Source of the DNA: Clostridia bacterium
GTDB lineage: Bacteria > Bacillota > Clostridia > Christensenellales > DTU072
Direction of reading: 5' to 3'
Length of the DNA: 64,000 nucleotides
NCBI GenBank assembly: GCA_017403145.1
Contig: JAFQOO010000009.1
Location: forward strand, 1 to 64,000
Under the pieces are notes generated by a model. The model had not been told where the DNA came from. It was given only the letters and a program-made list of their open reading frames with translations, and searched no databases. Of the stretch, positions 33,568 through 45,500 are shown in pieces. Position 1 is the stretch's first letter; every line of letters begins with the position of its first letter. Both the position numbers and the translations under genes were made by a program.

Positions 33568-35250
33568 TTAGATTTTGGAACCGAAAGCGCGGTTTACCAT
33601 ATCCTCTATGTACTCTCGTCTCAATAGGTCGTCGCGCCATTTTTTTGGAATAGCATCGTAACCGTATAGAGCGCCAGCCAAGCCACCGGCGACAGCACCG
33701 ACCGTGTCGGTGTCGCTACCGAGGTTGACAGCTTTAAGAACACAATCTTTATAAGTAGAGGTTGTTAGCAAACACCACACAGAAGCTTCAAGAGTGTCTA
33801 CAACGTAACCGGAGCTTTTGATTTCATCGTCGGAAACGGGGGTAGGGGTACTGCCATCAAGATTTCCTATTTTGTTAAATAACTTGTCAAATACGTTAAC
33901 GTATTCTTTGCCACTATAGTATTGTTTTGCTTTAGCCAAACCTTTTATAACCGAGTCGATAGAGGGCTCGTCAATAAGTTGCCATAGTATAAAAGCGTAT
34001 ATACCACAAGCCATTTTAGAAATATCATGCGCGTGGGTAAGAGCGGAGGCGCGCTCTATAATTTCTACCTTTTGAGCGATGGATAAATCATTTATGCGAT
34101 AAAGGTGCAACACGAAAGGGTGTATTCTCATTAGAGAGCCATTACCATTGTAATTTGGGTTTGGTTCGGCACAAGAATCGATGGGCATACCTTCGATATA
34201 GTTTGATATTGCGCGAGAACAGGTAAGACCTATATCGAATGAGTAGTCGGTTGCGGTGAACTTGTCTTTAGTGTGCCACAAAACGAAATTCTTCATAATT
34301 TTATCGAAGTCGATTTCCTTTTTGTATAGCTCGTTCAAGGCGCAAAGCGACATACTAGTATCATCGGACCAAGTGCCTTTTGGCATACAATGGGTGCCAT
34401 AAGATTGCATATCGGTTACCGGATTTTCCTCTAAAGTACTTCTATAGCAAAACTCTACGGGAACACCTAGCGCATCGGCAACCGCGTGTCCAATCATTAC
34501 CGAACGCGAAATTTCGAGCAGTTTTGTACCTGCATTAGCATTCAAATATTTTTCCGCATTTGCATATAATAGTTCGTTTGCATATTCTTCGTCGCAGTTG
34601 TTGAGTATATACTCGATACCCTCTTTGAGTCTAGGCGGACGATGGGTAGTCCTGTGCGAGTCGCTACCTATAAAGGAAATCATTTTACCTTGTAGCATAG
34701 TGCGTGCAAAGGTCTTAATAAAGGTATTGGATTCACCAATGAGAGAGTATGCGTTTACTTGAATTTTTACACCCAAGTCGATAAGGTCTTTAACTTGGAA
34801 AATATCGGCGCCCAGCTTATAGTAACGTTCGGCGTGTGCAAGAACTATTTTAGCACTAGTTCTATTTAGTATTCTCTTAACGCAGTAAACGATATTATCA
34901 ACGTTCGCTTGCGTAGAGAACTCTAGTAGGTAATAGTTGCTATCGCCAAGTGGGAATAGACGACCGGAATTGATTTCGTCAATTATGGTATCGACAAAAG
35001 ATTCGTCGCAAAAAATTTCGCAACCTTTATGTAAAGTTATATTTAGTTTTAGGTCGCTAACGCGATTGGATAATATTTCAAATCGAGTATCGTATTCCTC
35101 AATGCCGAAGGTATCGTGAGAGGTGCAATAGACGTCGGTTACCCCTTGAGCAATAATAAGATTAAGCAATTCTATAGACATATTTAAATCTATAGAACCA
35201 TCGTCTAAACCAAAAAGTACGTGAGAATGTAAGTCATAAATACGTGTCAT
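33568..35250 (-). CDS. Fusion of a CpsB/PHP-type phosphoesterase and an ADP-ribosylglycohydrolase
   Basis: 560 residues. Residues 1-250 look like a PHP/CpsB-type domain: HSHVLFGLDDGS at 8-19, ILAHAERY-like VLAHAERY near 137 and GSDSHRT near 195, all metal ligands. Residues ~255-555 are an ADP-ribosylglycohydrolase: GHAVADALGVPVEF, the metal motif GTWSDDTSM, GNGSLMRI, and the C-terminal GSDTDTVGAVAGGLAGALYG. Both active sites look complete. ADP-ribosylglycohydrolases remove ADP-ribose from proteins, nucleic acids or small molecules. A fused phosphoesterase could process the released or phosphorylated product. AGGAGG precedes the ATG. I do not recall this fusion as a described architecture. Confidence 0.85.
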   Translation of the reverse strand: MTRIYDLHSHVLFGLDDGSIDLNMSIELLNLIIAQGVTDVYCTSHDTFGIEEYDTRFEILSNRVSDLKLNITLHKGCEIFCDESFVDTIIDEINSGRLFPLGDSNYYLLEFSTQANVDNIVYCVKRILNRTSAKIVLAHAERYYKLGADIFQVKDLIDLGVKIQVNAYSLIGESNTFIKTFARTMLQGKMISFIGSDSHRTTHRPPRLKEGIEYILNNCDEEYANELLYANAEKYLNANAGTKLLEISRSVMIGHAVADALGVPVEFCYRSTLEENPVTDMQSYGTHCMPKGTWSDDTSMSLCALNELYKKEIDFDKIMKNFVLWHTKDKFTATDYSFDIGLTCSRAISNYIEGMPIDSCAEPNPNYNGNGSLMRIHPFVLHLYRINDLSIAQKVEIIERASALTHAHDISKMACGIYAFILWQLIDEPSIDSVIKGLAKAKQYYSGKEYVNVFDKLFNKIGNLDGSTPTPVSDDEIKSSGYVVDTLEASVWCLLTTSTYKDCVLKAVNLGSDTDTVGAVAGGLAGALYGYDAIPKKWRDDLLRREYIEDMVNRAFGSKI

Positions 35251-35346
35251 AATAAAACCTCCTATGAGAAAAAGATGGGAAGCTCTAATAGCAAAACGCC
35301 ATTAGAAAAATAATTTAAAGGTTATACGACGTAAAGAAAATTGTTC

Positions 35347-36186
35347 CTAGAAAGTAAGTTCGCTTAGTGCGAGCGCTATATATTTGAGCGCCTTATTATA
35401 TGTATCAAAACATATAGTACGAGTGGTGCAACCTTTATTAGAGTGCATATTTCCATCAACGGGTATACAAAGGCTAAAGCAATCCAGCTCGTCCGCATAG
35501 GTATAGCTTTCGTCTACGTCGGATATTTCTATTTGACCATCGTCGTCGAGAAGATAGTGCTTTCTAGGAATTGCGCTTGAAGGCTCTAGAGGGTCGGGAG
35601 TAGCAAAGCACCAGTTTTCACTTGCCATATAAGCGCCCTTTACTATAGCGTCGCCTTGTGCTGAGTTGTCGTCGATGAAGTCGTTCTCAATCGAAAAATA
35701 ATATCCTTCGTCGTATCCGCTATAGGTAACGTCAAGAACTATAACGAACGCCTTTTTGTCGTTACGCTCAAGGTATCTGGTTAGTTTTCGTGCTCCAGCC
35801 GAGCCACGTTCTTCGTCGCCTGTAAATGCGAATACAACGTTGTCCGGGAGGGAACCTTCGAGCATATTTATTATAGCGGAAGTGTTTGTGATAGAATTGT
35901 CAAAAGTACCATAAATAGTATCCTTAGATACCAAATCGGCAAAGAAATTGGTTATAGTGCTGACGCAGTCAACGTGCGAAGATACTACGACAAGGTTATC
36001 GCTAAGCTCATCGAGTGGCTTTTTAGCATATAGTAAAAATAGGGGAGCTTCCTCTATGAGGGAGTATGCGCTACCGCTCAAAGTTTGTTTTATAACCTCT
36101 AGTCTATCGCATACGTAAAACCTATCGGAAGTGCTTCTACAGGGAACGTTTAGTTTTTTTAATAATTCTAACTCAAAGTTATTCAT
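35347..36186 (-). CDS. M20/M42-like metallopeptidase
   Basis: 279 residues from the second ATG (36186), 9 bases after AGGAG; the first ATG at 36192 is too close to it. The di-zinc peptidase layout is visible: SSHVDC (first His/Asp), YGTFDNSITNT (bridging Asp), TGDEERGSAGAR (catalytic Glu pair) and LDVTYSGYD. The protein is shorter than typical M42 or M20 members and appears to lack the lid domain. Substrate unknown. It is separated from the downstream fusion gene by about 95 bases. Confidence 0.7.
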   Translation of the reverse strand: MNNFELELLKKLNVPCRSTSDRFYVCDRLEVIKQTLSGSAYSLIEEAPLFLLYAKKPLDELSDNLVVVSSHVDCVSTITNFFADLVSKDTIYGTFDNSITNTSAIINMLEGSLPDNVVFAFTGDEERGSAGARKLTRYLERNDKKAFVIVLDVTYSGYDEGYYFSIENDFIDDNSAQGDAIVKGAYMASENWCFATPDPLEPSSAIPRKHYLLDDDGQIEISDVDESYTYADELDCFSLCIPVDGNMHSNKGCTTRTICFDTYNKALKYIALALSELTF

Positions 36187-36359
36187 AAACATATTCTCCT
36201 TTTATAGTTATATTATATCGTTTTGGGCATAGCAAAACAATATAGAAGCAACCAAGAAATTGCTAATTACTTTTAGATAATATAATTTTCTTGTAAAAAT
36301 TTGGATTTTATTATTAAAAATGGGGTGAATCTATAGCTAAAATATAGTTTCTTTAAACG

Positions 36360-36827
36360 TTATTCTTTTATAAAATCGCTGATTCTAGAGTAACCCATAT
36401 CGAGTAAAAACAAGTTTTCGCTTAACTCTTCTATATTCATTATAGCACATTTTATCATATATGCAAATACTTTTTTTGAAACAAGGCTATCAAAGTAACT
36501 AAAAGTGTTTTTATAGCAAATTGTACCATTAGCATTTAGCGTAAAAGAGCCTTCCGTTACAATGTTGGTAGCTGTAGCGGTAGCTAGGGCGTGCAGTTCA
36601 CTTTTTTCGGTATCTATTTTGAATGGAAGAAGGGCGCGTAAACAAATTAGTTGGTGCTCTATATCTATAGATATGCTCATAGTAATGGATAAACATTCGG
36701 TTGCAACAGCGAGGTTGGCGGAAAGCCGTTTATCATTTTTTTCGTACACCAACTTTTCTTCAGCGAGGTAGTCGCAAAGATAACGATAATGTCTTAGGCC
36801 TTTTTTTGTTTTGAGTGTGTTTTCCAT
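36360..36827 (-). CDS. YbjN-like protein, second of two
   Basis: 155 residues from the ATG at 36827; AGGTG placed 7 bases upstream overlaps the previous stop codon. A GTG at 36836 is the alternative start. The sequence alternates strands and helices with ALLPFKIDTEKSELHALATATATN and FSYFDSLVSKKVFAYMIKCA, which matches the YbjN (type III chaperone-like) fold. It has no catalytic residues. Tandem with a second copy and upstream ATPase gene, it may be an adaptor or chaperone. Confidence 0.6.
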   Translation of the reverse strand: MENTLKTKKGLRHYRYLCDYLAEEKLVYEKNDKRLSANLAVATECLSITMSISIDIEHQLICLRALLPFKIDTEKSELHALATATATNIVTEGSFTLNANGTICYKNTFSYFDSLVSKKVFAYMIKCAIMNIEELSENLFLLDMGYSRISDFIKE

Positions 36828-36836
36828 TTTCGACAC

Positions 36837-37325
36837 CTAGTTTGCTTGTATAAAAGCGAGCATATCATCATAAGATATTTGTTCTTGTACCATAGAAAGC
36901 AACTTGTCGTTGTATAAATCTATGGTACAAAGCGCGGTATAGAGCATATTACTGATTGCGTTTTTACTAATAAGGCTATCCTCAAAATATATGCTTGAAC
37001 GGAATGAAATGGTATCCTCAATAATATCGTAGCATAACTTACCTTCTACAAGGCGGGTGTTTATTGCATTGATAATAAGAGCAACTTGTTCAAGTATGCT
37101 TTTGGGAACTTTAAAATTGAAAGGAGAGGATAAAGTAGCTACGCATTTATCGGTATTGACGTAAAATTGAAAGGGGATAGGTAAATCATCTCCGTAGGTT
37201 TTACATTTTATAACGAGGTTATTGTTTTTTTGGCTTTCGGTAAAAGACCATTGCTTTTCTTGTAATAGAGTGCGAATGGTGTTATATACCTCGTTAGCTG
37301 ATTTTATTCCTCTTTCGTTAGTCAT
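36837..37325 (-). CDS. YbjN-like protein, first of two
   Basis: 162 residues. Same fold as the next gene: FNFKVPKSILEQVALIINAINTRL then ISFRSSIYFEDSLISKNAISNMLYTAL. The two copies are clearly related but divergent, suggesting an old duplication and perhaps a heterodimer. It starts 8 bases after the ATPase gene ends and stops next to the following start, so the three genes are translationally coupled. Confidence 0.6.
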   Translation of the reverse strand: MTNERGIKSANEVYNTIRTLLQEKQWSFTESQKNNNLVIKCKTYGDDLPIPFQFYVNTDKCVATLSSPFNFKVPKSILEQVALIINAINTRLVEGKLCYDIIEDTISFRSSIYFEDSLISKNAISNMLYTALCTIDLYNDKLLSMVQEQISYDDMLAFIQAN

Positions 37326-37333
37326 ACTTGTTC

Positions 37334-39301
37334 CTAATTGAATCCAATTTTACGACGTTTGGGCTCGACTTTCATAAAGTCGTTATCCATAGTGGCAATT
37401 TCGAAGTCTACTTTAGTTAGAGTTATGGTTGATAATCCGTCAAGCTGACTTCTCATACAAGCTTTCGCCCAAGTTCTTTCGAAAAGATTGCGCACGTAAC
37501 GAGCGTTACTAAACTCTTTAGAGTTTATAAAGTCATCACTCAAATTCATAAAGTATTCTTTTGCACATTCAAGTAAGCTTTCTTCGTATTTGAAGCTTTC
37601 CTTTAGCATATTTACAAAGATATCGTATAGTTGTTCTTTAGAGAAGTTGGGGAACTCTATCTTATAGGGAATTCTACTCTTTAAACCGGCGTTACCCTTC
37701 ATAAGCTGTTCCATTTCATCCTTGTAGCCTGCAAAAATAACTACCATATCGGAACGATGGTTTTCCATTTCCGCAATAAGGGTATCGAGAGCTTCGCGAC
37801 CATAATCGTTATCGCTTGTATCACTGCTGTATAAGGAGTATGCTTCGTCTATGAAAAGCACCGAGCCATATGCTTCGCGACAAATGCTAGCGGTTTTTGG
37901 TGCGGTTTGACCAACGTACATTCCACACAAATCACGACCTGCGTGCTCTATGAAAGCACCATTACGCAATATGCCTTTTTCTCTTAGAATTTTACCTATT
38001 ATTCTTGCAACGGTGGTTTTACCGGTACCGGGGCTACCTACGAATTGCATATGGATGCAAGGTGATTTTACGTTATCGTTATGCTTGGGATATAGAATTT
38101 GGGAAATAATTTCGTTTATTTTATCCCTTAGCTGATTATTGACGACCAATTTATCTAGCATTTGGTAGCCGGTTAGGTCCTCAAAATTATAGGAGCAAAT
38201 GGAACGAGCATCCTTTTTGCTAATTAGGTTATTGGGGTTTTTAGCATTGGCGTTAGCGAGTTGCTTGGTATATAACAATTCGTTAACTACTTTGGTAATG
38301 GTTTTTAAACCATAAAATCTTCCGTCGCTCTTTTCTTCGCGAATACGGGAGTGGAAAAACTCCAAAGCGGAAGGGGATATCGTAAAGCCACGATTATTTA
38401 TTTGTTGAATTGCAAAAATTTCCATTTCCTTTTTGCTAAGAGGTGAGAATGATACGTCTTTTATGAACAATAGGTCGTTTAGAGAACGAATTGTATTAGT
38501 AAGAACCTCTTTAGCTACAAAGGGGATTACGAAAACGAAAATGGCTCTATTTGAGAAACGTGCGAGAGTTTTGATACGTTTTTTGAAATCGGTATCGTTT
38601 AAAGAGTTCATTTTAGAACTGATATCGATAGAAACTATATGGTATTTGCTTTTATCTAGGTTGTCGAGAACTTCGAATACCGTTTCAACATTGCATTCTA
38701 CCACACGATTATATTCTGCAAGTTTAGCCAATTCGCAGTTTTTTATAACTTCGGCAAGGGAGTTTAGTGCGGTAGTTAGACCATAACCGCTATTTATAGA
38801 GAAAAGGTAATTTCTAGAAAGGAAGGTATCGTAATTCTTGTTTCTTTTGATTTCGGGGGCAATGGTTACTATCTCTTTGCATAGCTCTTTGAACTCCCTT
38901 GCACCCACAAAAGAGTTTATTTTTTCCATAGTTTTGTCTATGGGAGAAAGTGCTTTATCTTTGTTGGAGCTAGCCTTTTCACTAGTTTCGTTGAAGAAAT
39001 CGAGTATTGTTTGATGAGGGTGGCTATCTTGTTGAGAAACGTCCTTAACGTTTATTATAACAATATCCTTTGCATCAACCTCGTACGTAGTATCAATAAA
39101 CGTTGCTACGTCCTTTTCTATTTGCGTAGAGTCTCCGTCAAATTCGAAAACTAATATAGTAAAGGTTTCGTCTATAACGTTTATTTTATCGGCATAGGTT
39201 TCGACAAAAAATGCCTTTATGGCTTCTACGGGTAAAACGTCGTCAACTTGATGGTCTAGTATCCAAGAGCTATCAAATTCTAACTCTATTTTAAATTTCA
39301 T
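37334..39301 (-). CDS. Double-AAA ATPase of the CbbX/SpoVK type
   Basis: 655 residues from the ATG at 39301 (a TTG at 39313 is possible). Residues ~1-95 form an alpha/beta domain I cannot name. Residues ~140-370 look like a degenerate AAA module: the P-loop position reads GYGLTTALNS and lacks Lys. Residues ~385-640 are an intact AAA module: Walker A GSPGTGKTTVAR, Walker B VLFIDEAYSL, YGREALDTLIAEME, the sensor region and an arginine-finger-like LKSR. This C-terminal part is of the CbbX/SpoVK (EccA-like) class, hexameric remodelers. Partner candidates are the YbjN-like proteins encoded downstream. Confidence 0.85.
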   Translation of the reverse strand: MKFKIELEFDSSWILDHQVDDVLPVEAIKAFFVETYADKINVIDETFTILVFEFDGDSTQIEKDVATFIDTTYEVDAKDIVIINVKDVSQQDSHPHQTILDFFNETSEKASSNKDKALSPIDKTMEKINSFVGAREFKELCKEIVTIAPEIKRNKNYDTFLSRNYLFSINSGYGLTTALNSLAEVIKNCELAKLAEYNRVVECNVETVFEVLDNLDKSKYHIVSIDISSKMNSLNDTDFKKRIKTLARFSNRAIFVFVIPFVAKEVLTNTIRSLNDLLFIKDVSFSPLSKKEMEIFAIQQINNRGFTISPSALEFFHSRIREEKSDGRFYGLKTITKVVNELLYTKQLANANAKNPNNLISKKDARSICSYNFEDLTGYQMLDKLVVNNQLRDKINEIISQILYPKHNDNVKSPCIHMQFVGSPGTGKTTVARIIGKILREKGILRNGAFIEHAGRDLCGMYVGQTAPKTASICREAYGSVLFIDEAYSLYSSDTSDNDYGREALDTLIAEMENHRSDMVVIFAGYKDEMEQLMKGNAGLKSRIPYKIEFPNFSKEQLYDIFVNMLKESFKYEESLLECAKEYFMNLSDDFINSKEFSNARYVRNLFERTWAKACMRSQLDGLSTITLTKVDFEIATMDNDFMKVEPKRRKIGFN

Positions 39302-39345
39302 AAAAAAATCCAAGCCTCTCTTTCGTAATGGTACTTAACTAATAT

Positions 39346-39374
39346 ATTATACAATAGCTAGCGTTAAAATTCAA
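39346..39374 (-). promoter_or_regulatory. Promoter of the AAA/YbjN gene cluster
   Basis: Minus strand TTGAAT (39374-39369), 17-bp spacer, TATAAT (39351-39346), about 45 bases before the start codon. Confidence 0.65.
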
Positions 39375-39457
39375 GAGCGATTATTTATAAAAGAACTACC
39401 ATTTATAAAATAATTACCCCTTAAGGTGATTTTTTAGTAAAAATATTTGGCTTTGTC

Positions 39458-39484
39458 TTGACATAACGAAACCACCTATATAAT
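39458..39484 (+). promoter_or_regulatory. Promoter of the 3119-residue MBG protein gene
   Basis: TTGACA (39458-39463) and TATAAT (39479-39484) with a short 15-bp spacer. Such a spacer usually needs an activator. The leader carries an ACGCGCATACGGGCGT patch. Confidence 0.55.
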
Positions 39485-39542
39485 GTAGTAATGTTATTTA
39501 TTATACGCGCATACGGGCGTAATATATGTGAAGGTGATTGAT

Positions 39543-42500
39543 ATGATGAATAGTCTAACTTGCAAAAGAGTAACGTTAACTCTATCTTTTAGCATTGCTG
39601 TTTTGTTGCTAGTCTTGGCAGTAGTGCTAGGGGTTGGGGTTAAAAATCCCACTAGCCTTACTGCGCTAGCAGAGGGCGAAATCGTGCTAGAAGAGGGTGG
39701 AGATTTTTCCTACCTTAACGTAGCTAAAGTGGGAAGCCAAGAAATAATTCCTTGGAGTGATGCCGAGTATACTATCACTTCCAAAAAAGGTGATGGCGAA
39801 ACTCTTATTGCAGTATATGCAACCTATACTACCGGAAAACTTGCAGGTAGCAAGGTTATGCTTTATGAGGATGCTACCACCGGCAACTATATTCTTTATG
39901 GTGTAAGTGGCAATTTCTATTTAACGGGGGAATGGGTAGCAACTTGGTTCGAGCCTGTATGGACGTATAACACCTCACAATGTACCGTTACCGGCGATAT
40001 GCCAACACGAGTACAAGTGGGAATTGGTCTTCCACTTGAAGAAATGCCAAGTGTTGACGGCACCCAATTATCGCAAAATATGTATTATTCAGAGGGCTGG
40101 AAAGTAACCGGCACTTTGAAAAATGGAAGCTCCTATTCTCTTGGTTACATACCTACGGATGCAGTTAGTGCAAACTGTAGCGCTAGTTTAACGGATGCGA
40201 CCACATACGTATATTACACTACGACAGACGTTAACGATAGCACTAGACCCAACGTGGTTGGCGAAGGCGTATTTAATAAGGACTATAATAAATCCAATGG
40301 TACACCAGTCGGCGTATATGCAGCTGGTGATACTACCGACCCGTATAGTGGTATCGATTGTACCGTAAATACTAGTGGAACAAAGTATCGTTATGGATTC
40401 TTGGGACACGTTTCAAATAGTAGTCGTCCATTTAACAAAAGATTGGATGAAGGTTGTGATTTAACGTTTACAAACGATGCGGGTGCTACGGAGTATTATA
40501 ACGGAATGGGCTTCTATAGAGAAAAAACAACAAGGTCTTCAACCGCAGTTTACGACCATAGTATGTTGGTTATTCCCATTCGTTTTGATAATGCACTCAA
40601 AAGAGATTTGCTCGCAGGAACATATTCTAGTATAAGGGTTACGGTTACCGCACGTATTCTGGTTGGAGCTAAAAACGTTTCCTCAAATGCAAGAACCAAC
40701 GCTTGGTTAGATTTGGAAGAGGGCATCAAGCCTAGGCTTACAGACTTTTCATATAGTGAAAATAGTGCGACAGTAACCGGCTATCCCAGAACCTATATTA
40801 ACGGAGAATGGAAAACCGACTTATCACATGCACATAATTCTTCCACAAACCCTGCTACTATAACTTCAGGTTATATAACGTCAACTAGCTGGGGTGGTGC
40901 TCAAGGAGTTTATTCTAAAACCATACAAACTACTGCAACCAGTGGTTTTACGGTAGGCTTTAGGGCAACCTATTATACGAATAGTGGTAATGGCGTAACC
41001 AAGCACTTTGCCTTGATAAATACTATGACCTATAAGGTTGAAGCTCTAGATGCTAGTGGCAACGCTTCAAAAGCTCAAAGCTATACGGTAAACCTTGATA
41101 GTAATGCCCCCGAAGGCGCAACCGTGCACGAAAGTGTTAAAGATGGTACGGAAGATACGATTACTACCACTTCTCTTGATAGTTCTATACAACTAAATAG
41201 TGTTCCGTGGGCTTACGATGGCTACGAGTTTACTGGTTGGAGTACCGATAGTAGTGCTACTATTGGCGATAAGTCTTTAGCACTTAACGGAACGACTGAT
41301 AGTAGTTTAACCTACTATGCAATTTGGCAAAAGAGGAAGTATTCCTATCTAGAATATGACGTTTATTCCGATGGTACCAATCAATCGGGATTGATACGAA
41401 CGCAAGTGGGGGTGTTTGAGCACGGTGGAACAACGTTCACAGATGGAAATGCGATAGCTATATCATCCGCGGGAAACGGAGGTAATTTATACGCAGGCTT
41501 CACTTCACCCACTCAATACCTATTGCCGAGAGGAATATCGGGTGCGCGTGCCGATTGGATGGAGTGGACGAGCGAAAGCACTTTTGATACCACGTGCCCC
41601 ATAATTATTGCATTTGAAAGAATAATGGAAAGTCCTACTGTCGCCATTGTGGGGCAAACGGTAGAATATGGTAATAGCATAAATCTTGACGAGAGCTTGA
41701 CTCCTTCTCATACCGCAAGTACGGAAAGGGATGTTTTATATAACTATACTTGGTTTAACGCAGAAGACGAGGAAGTAGTATTCGGAGGAAGCGATAATAG
41801 CATCTATCTTGTTAATGAAAGTAGTGATTACAAGTGTCAATGCGTTGCAAACGTAACCATAGTAGGAGCTCTTGGCGAGGTAACTTTAAGTAAAGAGGTT
41901 GTTTCCGATTTGGCAACCTTCACAATAACTCCCGCTGAATTGGTCGTAACTTGGACTTTAGATGGAAATAGCCTACTTATTACCCAATACGATGGTCAAT
42001 CCCACGTTATGGAGGCAAGCTTGAGCGGTACCGTATATGAAGATATCGTTTTGGCAACGCTAGATAATGCTTCTCAAATAAACGCCGGTAAATATACTGC
42101 CGAAATAATCGCTATTGATAACGAAAACTACGTTGTAGCGGAAGCCGATGCAACTCAAGATTACGAAATAACCCAAGTAGTCGTAAACGTTGTTTGGACG
42201 TTAGACGGAGAAGAAGACGTCAATAGCTTGATTTATGATGGAAATAGTCATAACGTATCAGCATATATCAGCAACAAAATCGGTGAAGATTTTGTTAACG
42301 TATCAAGCTACGATGGCACTATATCTGCTACGAGTAAGAAAAATTATACAGCGACTATACTAGCAATCGACAACGCAAACTATACTATTGAAGGCGCCGA
42401 AAACTTGAGCTTTGATTGGAGCATAGAGGGTATCGCTCTAACCGCAAATTGGACTATTGGAGAATACGTTTACAATGGCGAACGTCAATATCCCACTTTG

Positions 42501-45500
42501 ACGATTAGTGGCTTCGAAGAGGCAGATGCAGTTTATTTTGTAATTGAATTCTACAAAAACAATGCGTTGGTTACCACTAAAAACGTTAGCGGTAGCGGTA
42601 ATACCGAGTACTCGTTTGCTTCTACCGACGCTACCCACGTTCTAGGTGAAAGCATTGATGCGGGTAACTACACTATAAAATTCAATGGTGTTGTTTACGA
42701 CGAAAACGGGGAGGAAAATTTCAAGTATAACAATATCTCTAATTTCGCCGGACAAGATTACGTGATTGCTAAGAAGACTATAAATGCAACGGGTGAGTGG
42801 CAATACTCTTTCAACGATGGTGTAGCGGAAGATTATCTTGCAAATACTATTTTAGAATATGCTGGTGCAAAATATACTTTATATACTACCCTAGATGAAA
42901 GTGCTCTTTGCACTAGAGCCGATACCGGCATAATCGACACTTTGACTATCGAATATCAAGATAACGAAAAGACGTCTGCAGGTGATTATACAGCAAGCAT
43001 ATCTATTGCAAGTGATAACTATATGCTTGGCGAGAATACCGCATTTGATTGGAGCATTGAGCCCATAGAAATAGCTCTTACTTGGACCATCAACGGAACG
43101 AGTAATTTGGCGCGTATCTTTAACGGAAGCAATTATTACATAAGCGCGACTGCCAATGGTATGCTTGGTGGAGATAGCTGTAACGTAACCCTTTCGGGCG
43201 AGAACAAGGCGGTTGAGAGCGGTACCTATACCGCAATAGCAAGTGGATTGAGCAATTCCAACTACCTGCTTCCCGCGCAAACAACCCAAGAATGGGAAAT
43301 TCTTCCCCTTGCAGTAGAGCTAACTTGGGATAACGCATCGTTCGAGTATGATGGTAGTGAAAAGGCGGTTTATGCTACTATAAATAATATTAAAGGTAAC
43401 TATACTTGCGAAATTGAGTATGAAGGTAACAAGGCTACAAGCGCTGGTAACGATTATAGAGCAAAGGTTATAGGACTATCAAGCAATAACTATACTTTGG
43501 ATGGCGTAGCTAACCTTACCTATGATTGGAGTATTGCTCAAAAGGCAGTTGAAGTAGCTTGGAGCATAGAGGGTTCGAGCGAGTTGACAAAGACCTATCG
43601 CGCAAGCGCTTATACAATAACCGCTACCTTGCAAGGCGTTGTTAATAACGATACTTGCAACGTTACCTTAGTGGGCGACAAGGCAAAAACCTACGTTGGT
43701 AATTATACCGCAACCGTAGAAAGCATCTCTAACGATAACTACGTTTTGAGCGGTAGCCTAAGCACCTCTTGGGAAATAAAGGCAATTAAAGTTGATATCA
43801 CTTGGAGTGAAGCCGACTTTACCTATGATGGTAACCAAAAGCAAGTTAGTGCAACCATCAACAACCTAATTAGCGGTGATAATTTGTATTTCACCTATAA
43901 AGATAATGCTTTTACCGATGCAGGCGATTATATAGCCCAAATCGAGAGCTTATCCAATAGTAACTATACTATAGAGGGCGTTGAGTCTACCTATGCTTGG
44001 AGCATTGCTCAAAAAGAACTTTCAATAGAATGGACCCTTGATGGCACCTCTAACTTTATCCTAGAATACGACGGACAAATTCACGTTATAGACGTTATTA
44101 TTAACAATATTATAGGAAGCGATATAGTAAACGCAACTTTAGAGAACAATTCCAATAAGATTGCCGATAAATATACCGCAACTCTAGTTTCTATTGATAA
44201 CGACAACTATAAGCTTCCTCAAGAAGCTACTAAAGATTATGAAATTACCAAGAAGGTAGTAGCTTTGGTTTGGTACCTAGATGGCGTTCAAGGCAACGAT
44301 AGCGTTGTTTACGACGGAATGGAACACTCTGTTACCGCTACCGTTTACGGCGCAGTCGATGGTGAAGATATCACCATACTTGGCTACGTAGGTGAAGTAG
44401 TTAGCGGAGAGGGCGCTCTCACCAATGGTAACGTTGCTTCGCTCAAGGCGGTATATAAGACTACAGTAAGTGGCATAAGCGATAACGTAAACTACGAAAT
44501 CTCTACCGATAGTATTTCTTTAGAGTGGAGTATAAGGGCTACCGAGCTTGATATAGTATTCCAAGAAAACACCTTGGTTTATAATGGAAAGGCACAAGGC
44601 ATAACCGCTATAGTATATAACGTTAGCGCAAGCAATATATCGGGTGTAACTTTATTAACCACAGGTTCTACTGCAACCGATATCAGCTACGAAATTTTAG
44701 ACGGAAAATATTACTTATATTTCAATGCGGTAAATAGTGGCGATTATACTGCTATTATTAGCGGTATTGATGGCGAATACAAAGAAAACTATTCTTTACC
44801 CGAAGAAAATAGCTATAACTTTAGTATAGCTCCCAAAGTCGTTACCTTGTCTTGGAAGGATGCTAGTGGAGTATATAATAAGCAAAATAAAATTACCTCC
44901 GCAACCCTAACCAATCTTGAAAATAGCGACCTTGTTAACGTTGAGTATAAGACTACGGGCGATAACTCATATATGGTTAGTGGACTAGACGGAGTAGGTA
45001 ACATAGCGGTTAATGCGGGCGAATACCTAACCGAAGTAGTTGCTCTAGATAATGATAACTATACTTTGGAGGGAGCAACCGACCTTTCTAAAACTTGGAA
45101 TATTAGTAGAAAGCTACTTGGTGCATTTACTTGGAGCAATGCTACTTTGACCTATAATGGCAACGCACAAAATATAACCGCTTCCGTCATTGGTGGTGCA
45201 ACCGACGTAACCGACAAAAAGGCGTACGATGGCGACGTTCTAGATATAACCTATAGCGGTGTCGTAGTATCAAATTATGGTGCATCGGCAATTAGTGGTA
45301 ACCAAGTTACCACCGCCGGTGAGTATAAGGTTACGATAGCGGGTGTTGGAAACGATAACTACCAAGTTGATACAATAGAAACCACTTTGACCATAGCAAA
45401 AGCCGGCGTAGAAGTTGTTTCCTCAACCAATTGGAGCAAGGTATACGACAAGACTACAGAGTACCTAACCTATACATATAACGGAGTATTTAGCGGTACC

